A stretch of 64,000 bases of DNA from Bromus sterilis. Its lineage: Eukaryota; Streptophyta; Magnoliopsida; Poales; Poaceae. The notes under the pieces were generated by a model that saw nothing but the letters and a program-made list of their open reading frames with translations, was not told the origin of the DNA and did not search any database. The stretch spans positions 346,221,324 to 346,285,323 of the forward strand of contig OX465598.1 of assembly GCA_950022295.1 (NCBI GenBank), given 5' to 3'. A program made the translations under genes and the position numbers. This document shows positions 12,609 to 21,199 of the stretch, piece after piece (position 1 is the first letter of the stretch; each line of letters starts with the position of its first letter).

Positions 12609-12981
12609 TGTTAGAATAAATCTGCAGCGCATAGTAGATCATCCGAGGATCAAGCAATCACACGAGGCACGACACCGAGATTTGTTAACGAGGTTCACCG
12701 AATATCGGCTACATCCCCGGGGCTTGACTATGGGCGCTCCTCCCCATGACACCGCTACAATACCGCACACCGGCCACCCAGGCGCCGGCACACACCGCCG
12801 GCTCCCCCTGCGTGCCTGTGCTATTATGTTGGCACAGGTTACAACCGTGGGGTGCCCCTCATTGTATGAGAGCCCAAGGATACAACGTGTCCGACTCCAA
12901 CACTACACGTATCCTACCCACACTACAACTCTAAGTCCAATGTAACCCAACTCGTACACTATATTCGACACAAACTTAACA
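12609..12981 (-). repeat. LTR copy 4 of tandem copia
   Basis: 373 bp, outer right LTR. It has private changes: GGCACAGGTT for GGCATAGGTT, CATTGTATGAG for CATTATATGAG, and AACTTAACA at the end for AACTCAACA. In minus orientation it is the true 5' LTR. Target copy ATTTG follows. Confidence 0.9.
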
Positions 12982-13692
12982 ATTTGAATTTGATTAGCTT
13001 TCACTGAATTTTTGCAGAAACAACTGACATGTTCCTGTCAATCTTCAGGTGGAGAACACTGGCATCCTCCCAGGATTTTCCAGCAGCAAGCTCGCCTGCT
13101 TCTCACTGGATTTAGTTTTCAGACTAAAACAACAGAGGAACTGATCTAGGGGAGGAAGGCCAGGTTGCCCGGCAGCAGCAGGAAGGTGAGGTTGCCTAGC
13201 AGCAGTCGCAGGTCGCCCGCTGGGAAGCAGCAAGCGGGAGCAACAGGCTGCCGGGGTGCAATTCGGCCAGAATCGCAAGCGGGAGCAGCAAAAGGAATTG
13301 CCCGCTAGGTGCAATTCGGCCGGAATCACGACAGGTGGGTGCAGCAGACGGCGATGAATTGTAATCCGGACGGAATCGCGGCAGGAGGGACCAGCAGACG
13401 GCGCCGAATTGGACGGAGGTGCACGTGGGCGGCGGCGCGGCGGCGCAGGCGCGGGTCACCCTCGTGCAGCTTTCGCGCGGGTGGGCTGCGGCGCAGTTCG
13501 CCTCCGTGGAGATCACGCGCACATGCGGGGAGGACAGCGACGATGTGCGGCGGTCGAGGACGGCGCGAGCTGATGCGCGAGTGACTGAGGAGGACGATGG
13601 GGACCTGTTTGTACACTTTTGAAAATACAAAATGTTTTTTGCAAAATGTACACTATACAGTACTCACGACAGGTATTTCGGGCCGGAGGGAG
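12982..13692 (-). other. Distal part of mariner-like element with right terminal inverted repeat
   Basis: Resumes the mariner sequence after the array. A GC-rich stretch at about 13140-13610 opens long frames on both strands, but none resembles a protein, and it is probably the 5' leader of the transposase gene. The terminal repeat runs from about 13630 to 13692 and ends GGCCGGAGGGAG followed by TA, the target of Tc1/mariner elements. Confidence 0.65.
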
Positions 13693-14165
13693 TATTACCG
13701 TACGGGCATGCACGGCCTCTTTTGTCTTTTGCATTAGGTTGATGGCCCATTCGAGTGAAATAAACATGGCTGATAGAACAAACAATTTCAAGACTATCAC
13801 GTACTAGAGTCAACAGTATAACAATTTATTCAGGTTTCTCTTAACACAAACCTAAACAAACAGCTAACACTAAACACATCGATGCACAAATGAAACAAGA
13901 CCTACTCCCAACAAACTTCTAAAAATTTAGTTTTATTTTCTCTCCTCCAAATAATATTACTGCCGTGCCAATGGGGTGTCACAAACACAAAGAGTTTATT
14001 CGGTATTCACCCACTGCCAGTTGTAGAAATGAAATAATACTAATGATCTTGCACTAACCAAGGAGCTCACAAAATAGGAACACATCCAAGTTCGAAAGCA
14101 CAGCGGCTTCCAGAGATGACACTGTAGTTGAGTTACATGTTAAGGTACAAAACTGATGGCTGTCT

Positions 14166-16692
14166 TTAGTGTGGTTTTGGTACAAAACCATCTACCGCAA
14201 AGTTTCTTGTAGCTGCAGGTAATGCCAGTCGAACACCATCAAGTTCAGGCTTCGCTATTACTTGGCAGCCAAGCCGAGACCTGAAAAAGGTTATTTAGCA
14301 AACTGCTGAAGGTCTTGATTGTAACATATAAATAAACCGATTTTCTTGAAGTAAGTAATATACAAAACTACAATGGCATTTATATTTTATACATTTACAG
14401 CCTACCGGTAAGGCCATATGGGATAACATAATTAGCTATTTTATCAGTTGGTTATCTTAATTTCTGTTCATCGCTAATAGCCTAATATAAATGTCCTGAA
14501 CCCCCTGGTTAACATAACAATGACATTAGCTATTGTATCACTTGTAGTTCCTAAAAGTTGCATACATGTCCTGAAAGGCTTTTTTGACAATGCCGCAATG
14601 CAAAAATAGATTTTAAGATATTACAATATGCTTTACACTGTTTGTATGACACCCAGAAAGTAAAACCTGAGGGGTTCATCTCATGTAAGATGGATAAACA
14701 AAAAGAATCCTGTATGAAATATCCACTTACGTTTCTGTGAGCCCAAATGCAAGGTCAAGCATATCATTTTCTTCATCTGTTGGATCCTCGAGCTTGTTAT
14801 AATACTTTACATCCTGGATAAGATTCAAACTGCTAGTCAGCATCAACAGAAAACAACAACTAGCATGGGTTGTATCTAGAAAATACCATAACTATGACAT
14901 GACAAGTCGAACACGCAAGCGACCCTTCACACGCTCCTGCAGTAACCAAAATACTAGGTGAGGTTATTACCTAGAACTGAAATCAGCTCACAAGATCTTA
15001 GGACAAAATAATATGCTCATGTAAAAACTGAAAGACAGTAACCTGATGTAACAGACAGTGCATGGAATGGGGTGTGAGGTGAATAAACACAGTTAGTTTA
15101 TTGCCTAGCATCAACTTACTGCAGAATTGAACAGGGAATAGAATGAAAGAAATGGAAAACAGCAAAGCCTATCACAGATTGTAGTTATAACCTTCAAGTT
15201 CTATGTCATTTTCGTGAGCAGCTTCTAACATGGACGTTCCGACAGGAACACTTATCGTCTTCTCAGTGCCATCCTTGTTGACAAATGTTACAGAGATTCT
15301 GTAGAGGGCAGAGAAAATGCTCTCATGAGAAGACCAGTTCTTTCCCCAAGTGAAATAATTCCTCAAAATTGAACACTAACATTCAGTAAAACAGATCAAG
15401 CTATTGCTCAAGGCTGCTATTTCCTCTACATGTGGAAGGAGCAGCCCATCAAAAGGTGACAAATGTTAACAAGAAAAAACAACATTAGGAAATGGTCTGG
15501 ACTAATACGCTTCTTACTAAAAAGAGACAAAGATGACTGGGTGTCCAAAATTCATGCTGAATAAAAAATGGAAGAAGAGACGAATACACTCACTTCTCCT
15601 TGTCGTGACTACCTTCATCATGATGACTACTAGTTGTTGCGGTGGAGAAGAGGATGCTCTTCTGAAAAATAAAGACCAGTGTAAATTATACATAGAGGAA
15701 TTTGGCAAATGGTAATTTATCACTTCTGTACATACAACAGATTTCAACAAAAGGCAGTGCGTGCACATATTTGTACTGGAGGTGGCAAAATGATGCACGG
15801 GCAAGCAATGTTCAGGATATCGGTAACCAGTACCATGTCGATCGGGTGCTGAGTAGGGATAGTAGATGAAATTTTTTCAGTTAATCGGTTGATAAATCAG
15901 TTAATCGGCTATTCAGTGACACACCGAGTAGCGATTAACTGACCGAGATGCCGATTAACTGGCCGATATTTGGAACAATGGAGAAAAGTGAAAAGATAAT
16001 CTTCACTTTTTTTTTGAAAAAACTTTGAAACAGAAATCTGAAACACGAAGAGCTACTATGCGCATCATGTATAGAAAAATCAATTATATCAATGCTTTGG
16101 TTATATTCTCAGTCACAGCAGGAACACAAGGCAATATGGCATAATCATTTAAGTTCACTACTAGCAATCACAACGATAATAACAGTAAAAAGGACTACCG
16201 GTGGGGCTGGACGCCAGCTGACATGACCTCCGTAGTAGCTGCTGCTATTGCTTGACAAGTTTCCTGGTGCACAAAGTTAACAAGATGAGGATGCAGAACC
16301 AAATAAGCACCTTCACTAAATTAGCCATGCATGACTGAACCCGGAAGTTTTCTTAAGTTTTTTTTAGGGGTAGAAGGTTTCTTAAGTCAAGCAATCCAGA
16401 AACATGACTCTCAACTTAGGAAGAGGAATTGGGTAACATCAACAAGGGCTATCACATTACAATGGTGGCCACAAAATGTGAAGCATTGGGTCCAAACTCC
16501 AAACATGTATGCATCGCATTTGCATAATTCTACATTAGCGTAAGGCCATTCTATCACAGCATAAGGCCAAAACACAACCATTTTCTCCTGATCCCTATTA
16601 GCACAGACAGTGTATCAGGAGGAAGGGAGACACCAACCAGGTCTGGTCTCGCGCAGGAGCCGCGCCCCGAGCTGAGAGATCCTGGAGAGCAT
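14166..16692 (-). CDS. MFDX: Mitochondrial adrenodoxin-like [2Fe-2S] ferredoxin (seven coding exons)
   Basis: Coding exons on the minus strand are 16638-16692, 16199-16263, 15594-15661, 15192-15298, 14887-14936, 14731-14813 and 14166-14280. All junctions are GT-AG, and the lengths sum to 543 nt, giving 180 residues. Residues 1 to about 60 form an arginine- and serine-rich, acid-poor N-terminus (MLSRISQLGARLLRE), a plausible mitochondrial presequence. The ferredoxin domain follows from about residue 64 (KISVTFVNKDG). Cluster ligands are Cys101, Cys107, Cys110 and Cys148 (C-x5-C-x2-C-x37-C). The end, FAVDGFVPKPH, is typical of plant MFDX proteins. In plants these pass electrons from adrenodoxin reductase in the matrix, for biotin synthesis and Fe-S assembly. 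A polyadenylation signal lies at 13825-13830. The start was chosen because its donor joins in phase with exon 2. The first donor (GTTGGT) is weak, so the exon 1 end is the least certain junction. Confidence 0.92.
15878..15961. repeat. Paired direct and inverted repeat in ferredoxin intron 2
   Basis: CAGTTAATCGG occurs at 15878-15888 and 15898-15908. Its reverse complement occurs at 15932-15941 (one base short) and 15951-15961. The two arms could fold into a hairpin in the intron RNA. Confidence 0.7.
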
Positions 16693-17098
16693 CGCAGCGG
16701 CCGAGCCTAGCACCTCCGAACCCTAGAAGAAACAACAGCTGAAGAACCCACGAATCAGCACCAGAGCCGCCGGACTGGCCAAGCGAATCACCACCTAGAA
16801 CCGAGATAGATAGTCTAGCGCGGGGCGGAAGGATCAAGAAATAAATCTAGAGAGGCGAGGAGACGAACCTAGCCGGTGGGAGCCAGCCGCCGGTCTCCTT
16901 CCACGGCGGCGGGAAGGGGGGAGGCAGGCGATGAGTGTGGTGGAGGAGGCTGGCTGAGCCGTCGCGGAGTCTCGAACCACCCACCCACCGCCGCCTCTGG
17001 TGTCATGGGCCGGAGACAAGTGGGCTTCTAAATGGGCCGGGAGGAAAGGCTTTTTACCTAGGCCATAAGAGCCCCGAGGAAACCAACCCCTAAACCCT
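16693..17098. promoter_or_regulatory. Bidirectional promoter between ferredoxin and NOG1 with site II boxes and telo-box
   Basis: The two genes start head to head, with fewer than 500 bp between the ferredoxin ATG at 16692 and the end of the NOG1 first exon at 17190. Three TGGGCY boxes (site II, bound by TCP factors) lie at 17006-17011, 17021-17026 and 17033-17038. CCCTAAACCCT, a telo-box, lies at 17088-17098. Site II plus telo-box is the known promoter signature of plant translation and ribosome-biogenesis genes, which fits NOG1. Site II boxes are also common upstream of nuclear genes for mitochondrial proteins, which fits the ferredoxin. Transcription starts are not visible; the NOG1 start probably lies near 17050-17100. 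Confidence 0.7.
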
Positions 17099-17190
17099 CC
17101 TCTTTCCTCCTCCCCCACTCTGCCCGCCGCCACGCAGAGGGGGACGCCGCCTCTCCCCTCCGCCGAGGCCCCGCCGCCGCCTCCCCACCG

Positions 17191-18273
17191 GTAAGCAGCC
17201 CCAACTTCCCCCTCCCCATCCGCTCTCTGCTTGCGTTCTCGCGTGCCGACCGTCTCCTCCGATAGTCTGTTGATGATCCGCGCGGATGGATTGCTGCGGT
17301 TGCCGGCTTGTAGCCGTGCAGATTCATGGCTTAGTTCGACCTGTCCATGCTTGTCCGTGGTTGAAACTGTCGAATCTCTGTGAAGCAAGCGATTATTTCC
17401 TCTGTTCTGTGGGTATTTCTCTCGTATTTCACTGTGGGATTTGTAGCAAGCGACACAATAAGGTCGGGCGATTTGATGCGGAAGATGAGTGGCTGGTTGA
17501 TAGTTTACTAATCGATGAGAAGTTGCCAACGGCTGCTAATTTCTGATTGATGAGAAGTTGCCGACTAGTTTAGCCGCTGCCGATTTAGATTTTAGACGCC
17601 TGGTATGGTGTTTTATCAGGAGTTGGAGCTGCTGCTTCTGCTGTAGTCTTATTCGTACTTGTGCTAATTTCGTACGACACATAAAGTTTTTGACGTGGTA
17701 TTGAAAGCATGCTGAGTGTTGCTCTTGCGCTTCCTGCTACCAGGGGATGTTGTTGCCTTGTTGGTACTTAGGTATATATATGCCTTTCTTTCCATGTAAG
17801 AATGGTGTGGGTGTTTCAGGGCCTTAGTTGTTCTACTGGTGTCATGCAACTGATTATACTTATGCTTGAACTATGTCCCGGTTTGACTTGCTGGTGTTGT
17901 GATATATGCTTTCCCTTTCATATTAGAATGGTGTGCGTGTTTTACATCCTGAGTTGGTCTCCAAGCTGTGACGTCAACTGATTATACTTGTGCTTAAACC
18001 ATGTTTTATAACTCTCAAAAAGAAACTGAGGTTTGCCTTTGGTCCAGTATTTCTTGAATCAAAGTTTTCATTATGTGTATAACAGATGCACTAATTATTC
18101 TGAGCATGAACTACAGATTTGATATTTTATTTATGCAATCATTGAGAAATTTCTCCCTGACTATGTTTTTTTGGAAATTGTGCTTTCTTGCATTTGTTCT
18201 TTTCCTGGTTTTTCTGCATTAGTTTTTTCACCAGTTTATCTGCATTTTGACATGACATTTGTTTGTATTACAG
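17191..18273 (+). other. 5' UTR intron of NOG1
   Basis: A GC-rich leader exon ends CTCCCCACCG at 17190 before donor GTAAGC. The T-rich acceptor tract ends in CAG at 18271-18273, 30 nt upstream of the NOG1 ATG. The 1083-bp interval is T-rich with stops in all frames. Long leader introns are frequent in plant housekeeping genes and often raise expression (family knowledge). Confidence 0.75.
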
Positions 18274-18303
18274 GAATAAGTAGCCAAGCTTTACGTCGGC
18301 AAG

Positions 18304-20307
18304 ATGGTGCAGTATAATTTCAAGAAGATCACTGTTGTCCCTCCTGGGAAGGACTTCATTGACATAATCTTGTCCCGCACTCAAAGGCAAACACCAACTG
18401 TCGTCCACAAGGGCTATGCTATCAACCGCATTCGCCAGTTCTATATGCGCAAGGTTCGCTATACTCAGCAGAACTTCTATGAAAAGCTGTCCACCATCAT
18501 CGATGAGTTCCCTCGACTGGATGACATCCATCCTTTCTATGGTGATCTCCTTCATGTGCTCTACAACAAGGATCACTACAAGCTTGCCCTGGGTCAGATC
18601 AATACGGCTAGAAATATCATTGCGAAGATCTCCAAGGACTATCTGAGGCTGCTCAAGTATGGAGACACCCTCTACCGGTGCAAGTGCCTTAAGGTAGCTG
18701 CACTAGGTCGCATGTGTACTGTTCTGAAGCGCATCAGTCCTAGTTTGGCATATCTGGAGCAAATCAGGCAGCACATGGCCAGGCTTCCATCAATTGACCC
18801 AAACACCCGTACTATCTTGATTTGTGGTTATCCAAACGTTGGGAAGAGCTCTTTCATGAACAAGGTTACAAGGGCTGATGTGGATGTACAGCCTTATGCT
18901 TTCACAACAAAATCCCTATTTGTTGGCCATGCAGATTACAAGTATCTGCGGTACCAGGTGATCGACACTCCAGGTATCCTTGATCGGCCTTTTGAGGACA
19001 GGAACATCATAGAGATGTGCAGTATCACCGCTCTTGCCCACTTGAGGGCTGCTGTGCTGTTCTTCTTGGACATCTCTGGGTCTTGTGGTTACACCATTGC
19101 TCAGCAAGCTGCACTCTTCCACAGTATAAAATCCTTGTTCATGAATAAGCCTCTGGTCATTGTGTGCAACAAGACTGATTTGCAGCCGCTTGATGGGCTT
19201 TCTGAAGATGACATGAAGCTGGTAATGGAGATGAAGTCAGAGGCTATGAAGACTATACCTCAAGGTGGAGATCCTAGTGAAGAGGGTGTTCTGTTGACTA
19301 TGAGTGCTTTAACAGACGAGGGTGTTATGGCTGTTAAAAATGCTGCGTGTGAGAGGCTTCTTGAGCAGAGGGTGGAGATCAAGATGAAATCAAAGAAGAT
19401 CAATGACTGCTTAAATAGGTTTCATGTTGCTATCCCCAAGCCTCGTGACAACAGAGACAGGCCTACTTGCATTCCTCAGGCTGTTATTGAAGCTCAAGCT
19501 GTTGCTGCTGCAAAGGAAAAGAAGAAACTTGAGAGGGACCTTGAGAATGAGAATGGAGGTGCTGGTGTGTATTCCGCCAGTCTTAAGAAGCATTACTTAT
19601 TGGCCAATGATGAATGGAAGGAAGATATTCTTCCTGAGATATTGGATGGGCATAATGTTGCTGATTTCCTGGATCCGGATATCTTGGAAAGGTGTGAAGA
19701 ACTGGAAAGGGAGGAGGGTCTTCGTCTTGAAGAAGAAGCTGCTCAGGATGCATTCATGATTGATGGCCATGATGAATTGACTGAAGAACAGCGTGAAATA
19801 CTGGGCAAGATTAGGAAGAAGAAGGCAATGCTCATCCAAGAGCATAGGATGAAGAAGAGTACTGCAGAGAGTCGTCCTATTGTTCCAAGGAAGCACGACA
19901 AAGATAGGAAATTCACAACCAAGAGATTGGGCAGGCAACTCACATCCATGGGTGTTGATCCTACTGCAGCTGTGAACCGACTTCGCAGCCAGTCAAGAGG
20001 CCGCAAGCGTGAGAGGTCACTGAGCAGAGCTGATGGTGACGACGCCATGGATGTTGATGGCCAGCACTCCAACAAGAAGCTGCGTACGAGGTCTAGGTCC
20101 AAATCACGACCAATTGAAGAGGTCGTACCAGGTGAAGGGCTCAGGGACACTGCTCAAAAGAAGAAGGCCATCAAGAAGTCGAGGGACTCTGTCAAGAACA
20201 GGAACAAGGAGGCTCGCCGTGGAGAGGCGGATCGCGTCATCCCCACCTTGAAACCGAAGCATCTCTTCTCTGGAAAACGAGGCATTGGAAAGACGAGCAG
20301 GCGATAA
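18304..20307 (+). CDS. NOG1: Nucleolar GTP-binding protein 1, 60S ribosome assembly GTPase
   Basis: A single uninterrupted 667-codon exon, close to the roughly 670 residues usual for plant NOG1. The N-terminal helical NOG1 domain starts at MVQYNFKKITVVPPGKDF. GTPase motifs are G1 GYPNVGKSS from residue 175, G3 DTPG at 221-224 and G4 NKTD at 289-292, all intact. The C-terminal third is lysine- and arginine-rich with acidic patches and basic runs (KKLRTRSRSKSR) suited to nucleolar localisation and rRNA binding. The protein acts in the nucleolus and on late pre-60S particles. The ATG is in good context (A at -3, G at +4), 30 nt after the leader-intron acceptor. Codon use and completeness suggest an active gene, despite the transposon block starting about 900 bp downstream. 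Confidence 0.97.
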   Translation: MVQYNFKKITVVPPGKDFIDIILSRTQRQTPTVVHKGYAINRIRQFYMRKVRYTQQNFYEKLSTIIDEFPRLDDIHPFYGDLLHVLYNKDHYKLALGQINTARNIIAKISKDYLRLLKYGDTLYRCKCLKVAALGRMCTVLKRISPSLAYLEQIRQHMARLPSIDPNTRTILICGYPNVGKSSFMNKVTRADVDVQPYAFTTKSLFVGHADYKYLRYQVIDTPGILDRPFEDRNIIEMCSITALAHLRAAVLFFLDISGSCGYTIAQQAALFHSIKSLFMNKPLVIVCNKTDLQPLDGLSEDDMKLVMEMKSEAMKTIPQGGDPSEEGVLLTMSALTDEGVMAVKNAACERLLEQRVEIKMKSKKINDCLNRFHVAIPKPRDNRDRPTCIPQAVIEAQAVAAAKEKKKLERDLENENGGAGVYSASLKKHYLLANDEWKEDILPEILDGHNVADFLDPDILERCEELEREEGLRLEEEAAQDAFMIDGHDELTEEQREILGKIRKKKAMLIQEHRMKKSTAESRPIVPRKHDKDRKFTTKRLGRQLTSMGVDPTAAVNRLRSQSRGRKRERSLSRADGDDAMDVDGQHSNKKLRTRSRSKSRPIEEVVPGEGLRDTAQKKKAIKKSRDSVKNRNKEARRGEADRVIPTLKPKHLFSGKRGIGKTSRR

Positions 20308-21140
20308 GCCAGTCAATGAGGATGTGGCTGCTTGCGATTACTGGATCAGGTGCGGTTATTGTGCTTCACATGATTATTCTTTTCACCTAGTTATTCTCTG
20401 CTAGGATCATAAAACGATGGTTTTATTTTTCATATGGATAGGGTTGTTAATCTTGAAATGATGCTGATTTTGTAACATAGGTGCAAATGTTTGAGTCAGC
20501 ACCAAACTTAGTCAAATCGGTTGTGCCGTGACAAGCTGAGTCTCAAATTGGATTAGTAATTTTCTCAATAGCTAAATGAAAGGAGCGTTATCATCAAACT
20601 GGTGATTGGCAATGCAAGTATTGTAGATCCTATAGAAGGACTTGTGAAATATTTAAGTACATCCACATATGTTATTATAGGTTGAAGCTCAAACTCTTCC
20701 TTTTCTCCTTGTGCAGGAACTACGGGGATCATCAGGTTAAAACCAGAGGGATCACCGAAATTTTTCGTGCTTGGTATCGGAGGAGGCTTAGAGTGCCAAT
20801 CTGTAGGGAGGAGATACACCACTATCTATCTGCATTTTTGTTTTTGTCGGGCTTTTGCTCTCTGTTACGCTTCGTCCTCGTTTGTTGAGACTATAATATC
20901 GTTGCTGAAGAACTGTATGGTACCTTTGGTTTATTCTGCACTTGTGCCGAGTGGAGTCAAATTTTGTTTGATGGTGTTAATTGATGTATTCGAACAGGCT
21001 GCTTGTTTTCCTTCAGTTGGAGTAATATTTCGCTACCGTGATGTTCCAGTTGCGTTTGTATGCATTCGAGATGCAAAGGCGCTTTTCGGCATGTTCACTT
21101 GCGCTTGATGTTTATTTCCTTAATAAAGAACCTATTTCCT
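20308..21140 (+). other. 3' UTR of NOG1 with a probable intron and polyadenylation signal
   Basis: After the stop at 20305-20307 the sequence ATCAG|GTGCGG at 20349/20350 and TTGTGCAG|GAAC at 20716/20717 would bound a 367-bp 3' UTR intron. AATAAA lies at 21122-21127, so the transcript probably ends near 21140. The exon after the intron has no long protein-like frame. The intron is inferred from splice-site sequence only. Confidence 0.55.
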
Positions 21141-21199
21141 TATGACCTTTTGATGTGCTTTGTGCAATAAGTACGATTGAGGGTGCAAATTTTTTACTT

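Larger units (their letters stand above)
7158..12981 (-). mobile_element. Tandem array of a short non-autonomous copia: LTR-int-LTR-int-LTR-int-LTR
   Basis: A 1817-bp unit repeats three times and is closed by a fourth LTR. The LTRs begin with TGTTAGAATAAATCTG at 7158, 8975, 10792 and 12609. Each internal region ends with GCTCTGATACCA, the reverse complement of the tRNA-Met primer site, 2 nt before the next LTR, so the element points to the minus strand. A single target duplication, ATTTG, flanks the whole array (7153-7157 and 12982-12986). The units differ by only a handful of substitutions. Internal regions keep only pieces of gag and protease, so mobility would need proteins from a relative. 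Confidence 0.9.
5817..13692 (-). mobile_element. Mariner-like (Tc1/mariner) element, left end lost, split by tandem copia array
   Basis: The minus-strand transposase fragment at the left and the right terminal sequence CTCCCTCCGGCCCGAAATAC (minus strand, ending 13692 and followed by TA) define a plant mariner-like element, the family that drives Stowaway MITEs. Excluding the array at 7158-12981, about 2 kb of the element remains. The left part, including the rest of the catalytic domain, was displaced by the copia that ends at 5816 and may continue beyond that element outside the window. The host target TA is at 13693-13694. Confidence 0.75.

Noticed and set aside
7158..12981. Tandem 1817-bp period as satellite DNA or a CRISPR-like array
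   Set aside because: Period, LTR ends, primer sites and one outer target duplication show a retrotransposon array; units are far too long for CRISPR and this is a plant genome.
13196..13630. Overlapping 90-144 codon frames on both strands
   Set aside because: GC-rich sequence inside the mariner element opens several frames at once; none has a recognisable motif or a consistent homologous pattern.
15172..15366. 64-codon open frame as a stand-alone small gene
   Set aside because: It is exon 4 of the ferredoxin read through both of its splice sites; the flanking residues do not belong to the protein.
16834..17529. 231-codon minus-strand frame across the shared promoter
   Set aside because: It overlaps the promoter boxes and NOG1 leader, is low-complexity and arginine/glycine-rich, and has no motif; a GC-driven shadow.
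20565..20822. Minus-strand 85-codon frame in the NOG1 3' UTR
   Set aside because: No motif, and it spans the inferred 3' UTR intron boundary; likely chance.
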